A stretch of DNA of 18,941 nt. Source: Methanomicrobiales archaeon. Lineage in GTDB: Archaea; Halobacteriota; Methanomicrobia; Methanomicrobiales; JACTUA01. The position numbers were made by a program, and so were the translations under genes. The notes under the pieces are model-generated. The model searched no databases and was not told the origin of the DNA. It saw nothing but the letters and a program-made list of their open reading frames with translations. Location: assembly GCA_028679035.1 (NCBI GenBank), contig JAJRCL010000032.1:1-18941 (forward strand), written 5' to 3'. Each line of letters starts with the position of its first letter. Within the stretch, counting starts at the first letter, position 1. Of the stretch, positions 1 to 5,998 are shown one piece after another.

Positions 1-1235
1 GTGGCAAGAATGGACCCTTCTTCGAAGTCATCAGAGATCATCTGCACCTTGGCGCCGCTCCGGTCCGCGAGGGCGGTCAATTCCTCAACAATATCGGTCT
101 CCTCCTCTATTACAAGCGGGGATGTACACTTCGGGCATTTGCCAAGATCGATATCGTTGACATTTTTTCCGATCTCGATCTGGATGGTCTTTTCTTCCTG
201 GTATCCGCACGCCGGGCACTTGATCTTGAGTCTCTCCTTGCGCAGTGTTGAGGAAAGAAGCAGGGTGTCCACGGCACCGTGCTCAAGGTTCTGCCGGATG
301 CTGTCCTCCCCGTACGCGGCAGTTCCGTCTTCCTTGACGAGCTCCTGCAGGAATCGGGTCATGATCGCTTTTTCTTTGACAACCTCCATTCCTTTGAGAG
401 CGTCCTGGGCGGCATCGACCAGCTCTGAGAGCCCAGATTCGTTCGTGTAGGAAACGTCGAATAACCCCAGGATCCGTTTCTGGAGCTCGTGGTGAAGATA
501 TCCTCCGTCGGCAAATTCTTCCTTCGTGGGGCTGGGTCCCCCGATCAGCACTCCCTTGAACCGCTCGAAGAAATCCTTTTCTGCGATAAATACGTCGCTT
601 GCCCGTTCGCCCACCTTTTTATAAAACTCGTTAATGGCAATCAGGCGGAGCCTCTGGAACCGTGCGCTGGATTGGCCACCTTTGCGCTGCTTCCCGGGGA
701 CGGTTGAGGTTACACCGGATATTGGCTCGATTCGGTTACCACGTAAGAAACCGAAATATGCCTCCCGCCGGTCGATGACAATCAGGCCATAGACCGATTT
801 CTCGACCAGCATCTGCTTCAGGGGCTCCAGCTCGAATTTGGAGCTGCAGCGGTACATATACAGGTTCAGCGGTTCCGGAGGCTCGATAATCGTGCACTTG
901 AGGTCGGTGCGATCCCCGCCGAGGAGAATAGTCCCGCAGAACACGGCGAGGCCGCTTGGGGGCGGACGCTTGTAGTATTTGAGACGGGAGAGGATAGAGG
1001 CAAGGGCACTTTGCACGTTGGTCTTCGTCTGCTTGGACTTGATGTTCGCACACTGCCCGTACTCGTCCCGGAGCTGGGCAGTCACATCATAGATCTGCTT
1101 GTCAGGGGGGATGTACAGCGAGATCAGCTCAGTCCCGCTCCCTTCCTTTGCCTCCAGCTTCTCCAGGGTCTTCTTGAACTCGTACCGCTTGCGGGCCTCG
1201 TCCTTTTCGGTTTGTTGGACCTCTTCCTCCGCCAT
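1..1235 (-). CDS. prf1: Peptide chain release factor aRF1 (archaeal eRF1), 3' end cut by the window
   Basis: This factor recognises all three stop codons in the ribosomal A site and triggers peptide release. The reading frame starts at an ATG at 1235 (MAEEEVQQTEKDEARKRYEF) and is open for 411 codons to the left edge without a stop, so the gene is partial. The stop-codon recognition motif NIKS is at residues 64-67. The GGQ motif that reaches the peptidyl-transferase centre is at residues 186-188, within GKQRKGGQSSARF. A zinc-ribbon-like pair CPACGYQ ... CPKC lies in the C-terminal third, as in archaeal members. The visible end is ...DDFEEGSILAT. Family members are roughly 415-430 residues, so perhaps 10-20 residues are missing. 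A candidate TATA element and an inverted repeat lie upstream, so it probably has its own promoter. Identification is secure from the two universal motifs. Confidence 0.96.
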   Translation of the reverse strand, partial: MAEEEVQQTEKDEARKRYEFKKTLEKLEAKEGSGTELISLYIPPDKQIYDVTAQLRDEYGQCANIKSKQTKTNVQSALASILSRLKYYKRPPPSGLAVFCGTILLGGDRTDLKCTIIEPPEPLNLYMYRCSSKFELEPLKQMLVEKSVYGLIVIDRREAYFGFLRGNRIEPISGVTSTVPGKQRKGGQSSARFQRLRLIAINEFYKKVGERASDVFIAEKDFFERFKGVLIGGPSPTKEEFADGGYLHHELQKRILGLFDVSYTNESGLSELVDAAQDALKGMEVVKEKAIMTRFLQELVKEDGTAAYGEDSIRQNLEHGAVDTLLLSSTLRKERLKIKCPACGYQEEKTIQIEIGKNVNDIDLGKCPKCTSPLVIEEETDIVEELTALADRSGAKVQMISDDFEEGSILA

Positions 1236-1269
1236 TTGTTCCGCCGTAATGGTTGTATCGTGGATTTGC

Positions 1270-1296
1270 GGAATTTCGTAAAATTCCTGAAATTCC
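1270..1296. repeat. 8-bp perfect inverted repeat in the aRF1 leader
   Basis: GGAATTTC at 1270-1277 is matched by GAAATTCC at 1289-1296, with an 11-base spacer. It sits between the candidate TATA element and the aRF1 start codon, where it could act as an operator or as a leader hairpin. The function is inferred only from position. Confidence 0.5.
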
Positions 1297-1330
1297 ACCG
1301 ATATTCTGTATTATTTTGGCAATCGTTGTC

Positions 1331-1340
1331 TTAAATATTC
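1331..1340 (-). promoter_or_regulatory. Candidate TATA element for the aRF1 gene
   Basis: On the minus strand this reads GAATATTTAA, following a GC-rich stretch. It lies about 95 bases before the aRF1 ATG, which would give a leader of about 70 bases. A second AT-rich TATA-like stretch lies further upstream near 1366-1372, so the choice is uncertain. Confidence 0.35.
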
Positions 1341-1533
1341 GCGCGTTGCGAAACGAGGGATCAGGATATATGATTTAATGATTTCATATTTTTGCATTTC
1401 GGGGATATTGTCCTTGAAGTCGTATTCTGTCTGAAATCGTCAGGAACATACTCGCTACTTCGTATTCCGGGTCTCCGCCCGGTGAAGTCGGTTCGGATAT
1501 ATTGAGCGAGGATTTTTGGAGAGAGTTCCACGA

Positions 1534-2436
1534 TTATAAACCGAACGTCCGGATAACCCATGCATCAACCGTATCGTTGATTCCATGTGTACCAGAGAAG
1601 TTGATGAATTCCCGCGGTTCCCCCGCATTTTCGTAGAGACGGATCCCATCTGCTATCGGTATGAAAGTGTCGGCCGGTGCGTGGAGAATCCAGACCGGCC
1701 GGGGTGAAATCCGGTGGATGAGGCGATCGGGATCCATGCTTTTGATGAAGACTCCGGCGTCACCTCCTACTGTGTGGCCGTACCGATCGAATCCTGCTGT
1801 CGAAACACCGATATATCCGGTAAAATGGGGATCGGAGGCAACAGCAAATACCGCAACTCTTCCCCCATTACTCTCTCCCATTGCATAGATGTTCGTGTGG
1901 AACTTACCTTCCAGGTACGAACGGGCACCAATGATGTCGCAACCCGTACGGTACCACACCGGCCATACGCCGTTCCGGAACTTTTGGTAATCTTCCTGAA
2001 TCTGTGACCCGGGTCCCGGGGTTTCCCCGCCGTTCCCCCGGGTGTCCAGAACCAGGGTTGCGATTCCCGCCCGGGCATATGCCATAGCTCTCTGCGCGTG
2101 GGCTTCCTTGCGCACACCGGCGCCGGGAACAAGGACGATCGCATTATTTGGCTTTCCCGGTGCAGCGAGAAGCGCGAATACGTCCTGATCGCCCGAACTG
2201 TATACGATCCTGCTGAGCGTCACATTTCCATCGGTCCGGAGGATCTCTTCCCGGACCGTGGGCACCGGACAGGTGAGTACGACGAAGCCCTGCCCATCCA
2301 GTGTATAAGACGGCGGAGTATTCGTGAAGAACAGCCAGCCGATGACAACAAGTCCAGCGACGAGTAATATAGCAATGCGTCCGATCCGGTTCCGGTTACC
2401 CGAAGCAGCGGTAGAAGAGGCAGATTGTTTTCGCAT
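1534..2436 (-). CDS. Membrane-anchored alpha/beta hydrolase (esterase/peptidase-like)
   Basis: A serine hydrolase of the alpha/beta fold; the substrate is unknown. With the ATG at 2436 the protein has 300 residues. A single hydrophobic segment at about residues 18-37 (IGRIAILLVAGLVVIGWLFF), preceded by Arg-rich residues, predicts an N-terminal signal anchor with the catalytic domain outside the cell. The nucleophile elbow is GESNG (Ser189). The likely acid is Asp256 in APADTFIP and the likely base is His284 in GTHGIND. An oxyanion-type PGAG turn lies at 104-107. The ATG is preferred over a GTG at 2454 because GGGAG lies at a good distance before it. The start lies inside the preceding Nudix gene (overlap 2396-2436), so translation is probably coupled to the preQ0 operon. 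The fold assignment is firm; any specific activity is not. Confidence 0.82.
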   Translation of the reverse strand: MRKQSASSTAASGNRNRIGRIAILLVAGLVVIGWLFFTNTPPSYTLDGQGFVVLTCPVPTVREEILRTDGNVTLSRIVYSSGDQDVFALLAAPGKPNNAIVLVPGAGVRKEAHAQRAMAYARAGIATLVLDTRGNGGETPGPGSQIQEDYQKFRNGVWPVWYRTGCDIIGARSYLEGKFHTNIYAMGESNGGRVAVFAVASDPHFTGYIGVSTAGFDRYGHTVGGDAGVFIKSMDPDRLIHRISPRPVWILHAPADTFIPIADGIRLYENAGEPREFINFSGTHGINDTVDAWVIRTFGL

Positions 2437-2890
2437 CCACGATTCTCCCGTCACAGATCATCTGGGGGATCGCATTTGTGTTGATTTTTCGTACCTCGAT
2501 CACTTCATCCTCATCCGGGGTAAACTCGTGGGAAGGGGCCAGATCCCGTGCCTCAAACAAAAAGATCCGTTCTGTCGTAAATCCAGGCGTCGTGTAAATG
2601 AACCCCCGTGATATGAGCCGTCCGGCGGAGAGACCAGTCTCTTCAATCAGTTCCCGGTGTGCCGTTCCTTCGGGGGTCTCTCCCTCGTCCATTGTCCCCG
2701 CCGGTGCTTCGAGAATATATTCCCCGATCGCAAACCGGTATTGCCGGATTAAACAGCATTCATTTCCCTCAACAGGAAGAATTGCTACGGCGTCAGCCGG
2801 TTTTACGACAATTTTTTCCTTGCGAACCCCGTTGGGAAATGCGTAGAGATTTTTCTCAACGGATAGCCGGCGTGATCGAAATATGTCCAT
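2396..2890 (-). CDS. Nudix hydrolase, ADP-ribose pyrophosphatase-like
   Basis: The 164-residue protein carries a perfect Nudix box, G-x5-E-x7-REL-x-EETGL, at residues 65-87, which binds the metal ions and positions the diphosphate. The preceding segment YRFAIGEYILEAPAG matches the pattern seen in ADP-ribose and related nucleoside-diphosphate-sugar pyrophosphatases, so it probably cleaves an NDP-X compound in the cytoplasm. The ATG at 2890 follows the queC stop by six bases, and the 3' end overlaps the alpha/beta hydrolase gene, so it appears to be the fourth gene of the queDEC operon. Whether it serves preQ0 metabolism or is a general house-cleaning enzyme cannot be read from the sequence. 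Confidence 0.9.
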   Translation of the reverse strand: MDIFRSRRLSVEKNLYAFPNGVRKEKIVVKPADAVAILPVEGNECCLIRQYRFAIGEYILEAPAGTMDEGETPEGTAHRELIEETGLSAGRLISRGFIYTTPGFTTERIFLFEARDLAPSHEFTPDEDEVIEVRKINTNAIPQMICDGRIVDAKTICLFYRCFG

Positions 2891-2896
2891 TGTTGA

Positions 2897-3577
2897 TTAT
2901 TCCCCTTCGTAAAAGATCGGATCCCGTATCCCGACCTCAGCAAACGCAGCTGTGCGGAAGTGGCACGACCCGCACCTCCCGCAGGCCAGTTCGCTGTCCT
3001 TGTAACAGGACCAGGTCTCCTGATACGGGACTCCGAGGGTGAGACCGATCCGCAGGATATCCGCTTTCTTCATATCGAGGAAGGGTGCGATCAGGCGGAT
3101 TCCCGAGCCATCCCGGGTCCCGAGAGTGATCACCTGCTGGAATGCTTCTATAAACGCAGCCCGGCAGTCCGGGTAGCCGCTGTAATCCTGTGCCTGTGCC
3201 CCGATGAAAATCGCCGACGCTCCCCGGGCCTCTGCAAGACTTGTTGCAATCGAGAGGAGATTTGCATTACGGAACGGTACGTACGTGTTGGGCATGGCCT
3301 CCCGCGCCGGGTCGTATTCCTCGACAGCGATACTGCGGTCGGTCAGGCTGCTTCCCCCGAACCGGGTGAGATAATCCAGGGAAATTTCGATGAATTCAAT
3401 CGCTCCGACGAGGTCCGCAATTCTGCGTGCACAACGGAGTTCCTTATTCTCTGTACGCTGGCCGTAATTGAGATGCAGCCCGATAATACGATATCCCTGG
3501 TGGCGTGCAAGATACGCAAGCGTCGTCGAATCCATCCCTCCCGACATCAGGCAGACCGCCAGTTTTTCTTCCATCAT
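2897..3577 (-). CDS. queC: 7-cyano-7-deazaguanine (preQ0) synthase QueC
   Basis: QueC converts 7-carboxy-7-deazaguanine to preQ0 using ATP and ammonia. In archaea preQ0 is inserted into tRNA and becomes archaeosine. The 226-residue protein shows the N-type PP-loop SGGMDS at residues 12-17, which binds ATP. The C-terminal zinc site consists of Cys191, Cys199, Cys202 and Cys205 (C-x7-CGRCGSC). The ATG at 3577 overlaps the queE stop in an ATGA arrangement, with GGAG just upstream; a second ATG follows directly and could be used instead. It is the third gene of the queD-queE-queC-Nudix-hydrolase operon. Confidence 0.96.
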   Translation of the reverse strand: MMEEKLAVCLMSGGMDSTTLAYLARHQGYRIIGLHLNYGQRTENKELRCARRIADLVGAIEFIEISLDYLTRFGGSSLTDRSIAVEEYDPAREAMPNTYVPFRNANLLSIATSLAEARGASAIFIGAQAQDYSGYPDCRAAFIEAFQQVITLGTRDGSGIRLIAPFLDMKKADILRIGLTLGVPYQETWSCYKDSELACGRCGSCHFRTAAFAEVGIRDPIFYEGE

Positions 3578-4182
3578 CGCACTCCGATTATCTTGTGCAG
3601 CTGTACCTGGAACCGCACCGGAAGATCGTGATCGAGAACATATCCGGCTATCTGCTGCACGTTGCTCCCCTGCACCGGTGTAACGATTGTTTCTCCGGGA
3701 ACAGTATGCCGGGCCAGTACCTCTTCCATATAGGCAAGATCACGGTTATCCTTTACCACAAATTTCACATCATCCTTTTCGGTAATACAGGAGAGAAGTT
3801 CCAGGTTGCTTGTTTCTCCGCTTGAAGGGCACTTGACATCCATGCAGACCGCAGCATACGGCTGAATAGACCGGAAGTCAATTGTCCCGTTTGTTTCAAT
3901 CCCGACCGAGTACCCGCGAACATGCAGGGTTTGTGCGAGACGGGCCACTTCCTCTGCCTGAAGCAGGGGTTCTCCTCCGGTGATGCAAATCAACCGGGAT
4001 CCCTCCCGTTCGACAGCAGCAAGGATCTCCCTGTCCCTCAATTCCGTCCCGCCTTCCCATGCGTAAGAAGTGTCGCACCACGCACACCGCAGGTTGCAGC
4101 CGGCAAGGCGGATAAAAGTACAGATTTTTCCCTGTTCCCGCCCTTCACCCTGGAGGCTTTTGAAAATTTCAATGACCTTCAT
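3574..4182 (-). CDS. queE: 7-carboxy-7-deazaguanine synthase QueE (radical SAM)
   Basis: QueE rearranges 6-carboxy-5,6,7,8-tetrahydropterin to 7-carboxy-7-deazaguanine by radical SAM chemistry, the middle step to preQ0. Starting at the ATG at 4182 gives 202 residues beginning MKVIEIFKSLQGEG, the usual start of this family. An upstream in-frame GTG at 4221 would add 13 residues, but it lies well inside queD. Cluster cysteines are Cys29, Cys33 and Cys36 in CNLRCAWC. This is a CX3CX2C spacing rather than the longer CX14CX2C spacing of some bacterial QueE. The GGEP SAM-binding motif follows at about residues 69-72. It overlaps queD by 14 bases and queC by a few, indicating tight translational coupling. 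Confidence 0.95.
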   Translation of the reverse strand: MKVIEIFKSLQGEGREQGKICTFIRLAGCNLRCAWCDTSYAWEGGTELRDREILAAVEREGSRLICITGGEPLLQAEEVARLAQTLHVRGYSVGIETNGTIDFRSIQPYAAVCMDVKCPSSGETSNLELLSCITEKDDVKFVVKDNRDLAYMEEVLARHTVPGETIVTPVQGSNVQQIAGYVLDHDLPVRFQVQLHKIIGVR

Positions 4183-4582
4183 ACGACAGCTCGGCACAGC
4201 AGCTGGGGGATTCCCAGACACGGATCCTGGCCACCCGTGCTGATAACCCGCTCTTGTGCGCCGCCCGGTTCAGGTCGTCCGCGATCGTCGCTGCCAGAAG
4301 TTCGCTTGTCGGATCCCCGGCGGTCTTTACAACATCCTGGTACTGCGAGAGGCAGGCGACCATGGGATCCGCCTCATTCAGGACGACCTGGTGATCGAAT
4401 CGTTCGATTACCTGCTTAATCAAATTGTAATCCATCAGGATCCCGGTCCTTTCGTCCACATCTCCTTCGATCCACACTTCCACCTTCCAGCGATGTCCAT
4501 GGAGGCTCGCACATTTCCCCGTATAGGTGAGAAGGCGGTGGGAGGCATCGAATGAGACTTCTTTATAGATCCGGGATTTCAT
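4169..4582 (-). CDS. queD: 6-carboxy-5,6,7,8-tetrahydropterin synthase QueD
   Basis: QueD is a zinc enzyme of the 6-pyruvoyl-tetrahydropterin synthase fold. It converts dihydroneopterin triphosphate to 6-carboxytetrahydropterin, the first committed step to preQ0 and archaeosine. In the 137-residue protein the zinc histidines are His15 (ASHRL), His28 and His30 (LHGHRW). The catalytic Cys24 is in GKCASLHGH, the Asp-His pair is FDHQVVLN (63-64), and the pterin-anchoring Glu124 is in WESPS. All hallmark residues are present, which favours QueD over a degenerate PTPS paralog. It is the first gene of the minus-strand operon, with its promoter in the region shared with rpsL. Confidence 0.95.
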   Translation of the reverse strand: MKSRIYKEVSFDASHRLLTYTGKCASLHGHRWKVEVWIEGDVDERTGILMDYNLIKQVIERFDHQVVLNEADPMVACLSQYQDVVKTAGDPTSELLAATIADDLNRAAHKSGLSARVARIRVWESPSCCAELSYEGH

Positions 4583-4601
4583 CGTATATCATCTGTGGAA
4601 A

Positions 4602-4618
4602 GAATATAAGATAATTTT
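4602..4618 (-). promoter_or_regulatory. Candidate TATA region for the queDEC operon
   Basis: The minus strand reads AAAATTATCTTATATTC here, preceded by CCGG. It is only about 24-30 bases before the queD ATG, which would give a leaderless or very short-leader transcript. Confidence 0.4.
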
Positions 4619-4680
4619 CCGGTTTCCCCATCCTCTTATCCATATCAGACACGTTTGACGAGATGGACAGTAAGGGCCTT

Positions 4681-4709
4681 TGGGTATCGGGTTCTCAATG
4701 TAATACCCA
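4681..4709. repeat. 7-bp dyad between the divergent queD and rpsL promoters
   Basis: TGGGTAT at 4681-4687 is perfectly complementary to ATACCCA at 4703-4709 with a 15-base spacer. It could be an operator or a short hairpin; there is no direct evidence for either. Confidence 0.4.
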
Positions 4710-4842
4710 TGACACCCCACGGGAATCAGCTTCGCAGGATCCGGTATGCATCATGAAGAGGGATTCATAGTCACCGGGATGCCTTCGATTCGTCGCTCGT
4801 ATGGATGAGATATACACTGCGATTTCCTCGGGAGGATGCCAC

Positions 4843-4852
4843 AATATATAAA
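4843..4852 (+). promoter_or_regulatory. TATA element for the rpsL-rpsG-fusA operon
   Basis: AATATATAAA is a close match to the archaeal TATA consensus. It lies about 80 bases before the rpsL ATG, predicting transcription from around 4875 and a leader of about 50 bases. A weaker TATA-like stretch lies at 4867-4877. Confidence 0.6.
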
Positions 4853-4890
4853 TTCCTCCCCCGCGTTTTATTATATCTCAGATAGGGTGA

Positions 4891-4903
4891 TCCACATCGT
4901 GGA
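4891..4903 (+). promoter_or_regulatory. Small hairpin in the rpsL leader
   Basis: TCCAC-ATC-GTGGA forms a 5-bp stem with a 3-base loop. It is directly preceded by a Shine-Dalgarno-like GGGTGATC and lies about 25 bases before the rpsL ATG. It could modulate translation, but the stem is short. Confidence 0.35.
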
Positions 4904-4927
4904 CAATCCTCATGACGAGGGTATCAC

Positions 4928-5356
4928 ATGGGACAGGGTAAATTTGCAGCCAGAAAACTGGCGCGTGACTCAAAAAAATTCCGATGGAGCGATAAGAGAT
5001 ACGCCCGGCGGATGCTGCGGCTCGATGAGAAGGCCGACCCTCTGGAAGGGGCTCCGCAGGCGCGTGGAATTGTCCTCGAAAAGATTGGGATTGAGGCAAA
5101 GCAGCCGAATTCTGCGATCCGGAAAGCGGTCCGTGTCCAGCTCATCAAGAATGGGCGGCAGGTAACAGCGTTCGCAGTCGGTGATGGCGCGATCAATTAT
5201 ATCGACGAACACGACGAGGTCGAGATCGAAGGGATCGGCGGACGTCTCGGGAGATCCATGGGAGATATCCCGGGTGTCCGGTTCGTGGTCATCAAAGTCA
5301 ACAACGTCAGTCTCCATGAAATGGTGATCGGACGCAAAGAGAAACCGAGGAGGTAA
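4928..5356 (+). CDS. rpsL: Small-subunit ribosomal protein uS12 (S12)
   Basis: uS12 sits at the decoding centre of the 30S subunit and contributes to tRNA selection. The 142-residue protein begins MGQGKFAARKLARDSKKFRW, the archaeal/eukaryotic-type N-terminus. It contains the conserved loop KQPNSAIRKAVRVQL, and PGVRF near the C-terminus. The ATG at 4928 follows GAGGGTATC, an acceptable Shine-Dalgarno sequence. It heads a plus-strand operon with rpsG and fusA; its stop codon lies inside the Shine-Dalgarno sequence of rpsG. The RNA polymerase genes that often precede rpsL in archaea are not upstream here. Confidence 0.97.
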   Translation: MGQGKFAARKLARDSKKFRWSDKRYARRMLRLDEKADPLEGAPQARGIVLEKIGIEAKQPNSAIRKAVRVQLIKNGRQVTAFAVGDGAINYIDEHDEVEIEGIGGRLGRSMGDIPGVRFVVIKVNNVSLHEMVIGRKEKPRR

Positions 5357-5360
5357 TCGG

Positions 5361-5969
5361 GTGGCCGATGCAATAGCAGCAGTAGAAGAAGAAAAGAAAC
5401 CGGAAACGGTGCGACTCCTCTTCAATAAATGGAACCAGAACGAAGTGGAGATCAAGGATCCGGGCCTGAGGCGGTACATCAACCTCCACTCGGCCATTGT
5501 TCCTCACTCCGCTGGAAAACTTTCGACACAGCAATTCGCAAAAGGCGAGATGCTGATCGTCGAACGGCTCATCAACCGGCTCATGAAGACGGAGATGAAT
5601 ACCGGGTCAAAGGAACGGGCGATCCGGATCACCCGCGAAGCATTTGACATCGTCAACAAGAAAACAAAAAAGAACCCGGTCCAGGTCCTCGTCGATGCGA
5701 TTGCAAATGCAGGACCCCGGGAAGAGACGGTACGGCTGAAGTACGGCGGCATCAATGTCCCCAAATCGGTCGATACGGCCCCCATCCGCCGGGTGAGCTC
5801 TGCCCTCCGTTTCATTACGGACGGGGCATACAATGCGTCCCACAAGAACAAGAAATACGTGAGCGAAGCCCTCGCCGACGAACTCATCGCTGCAGCACGC
5901 GGGGATGCCAAGTGCTACTCGATGACAAAGAAGGAAGAACGCGAACGCGTCGCCAAGGCATCCCGATAA
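5361..5969 (+). CDS. rpsG: Small-subunit ribosomal protein uS7 (S7)
   Basis: uS7 nucleates assembly of the 16S rRNA 3' domain and lines the tRNA exit site. The 202-residue protein contains FAKGEMLIVERLINRLM, the RNA-binding KKNPVQVLVDAIANAGPREE, and the C-terminal archaeal block SHKNKKYVSEALADELIAAARG. Translation starts at a GTG at 5361, four bases after the rpsL stop. It is preceded by GGAGGTAATC, one of the best Shine-Dalgarno matches in the window. Length and sequence are typical for archaeal S7. Confidence 0.97.
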   Translation: MADAIAAVEEEKKPETVRLLFNKWNQNEVEIKDPGLRRYINLHSAIVPHSAGKLSTQQFAKGEMLIVERLINRLMKTEMNTGSKERAIRITREAFDIVNKKTKKNPVQVLVDAIANAGPREETVRLKYGGINVPKSVDTAPIRRVSSALRFITDGAYNASHKNKKYVSEALADELIAAARGDAKCYSMTKKEERERVAKASR

Positions 5970-5998
5970 TTCGTAACCTTTTTTTGGAGTGATTCTTT

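Larger units (their letters stand above)
4583..4927. other. Divergent intergenic region between queD and rpsL
   Basis: No gene is seen here. The region holds the queD promoter on the left, a strong TATA-like element for rpsL on the right, a 7-bp dyad (TGGGTAT 4681-4687 / ATACCCA 4703-4709) near the middle, and a small hairpin in the rpsL leader. Reading frames here have no family resemblance that I recognise. Confidence 0.6.

Noticed and set aside
736..1053. Short minus-strand frames within the first kilobase
   Set aside because: They lie in other frames of the aRF1 gene, whose own frame is open to the window edge with NIKS and GGQ motifs.
1361..1561. 66-codon minus-strand frame between the alpha/beta hydrolase and aRF1
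   Set aside because: It starts inside the hydrolase gene, has no ribosome-binding site and resembles nothing; treated as non-coding.
2960..3631. 223-codon plus-strand reading frame opposite queC
   Set aside because: It is antisense to a gene with intact catalytic motifs, has no recognisable family and no ribosome-binding site; it is a by-product of codon composition.
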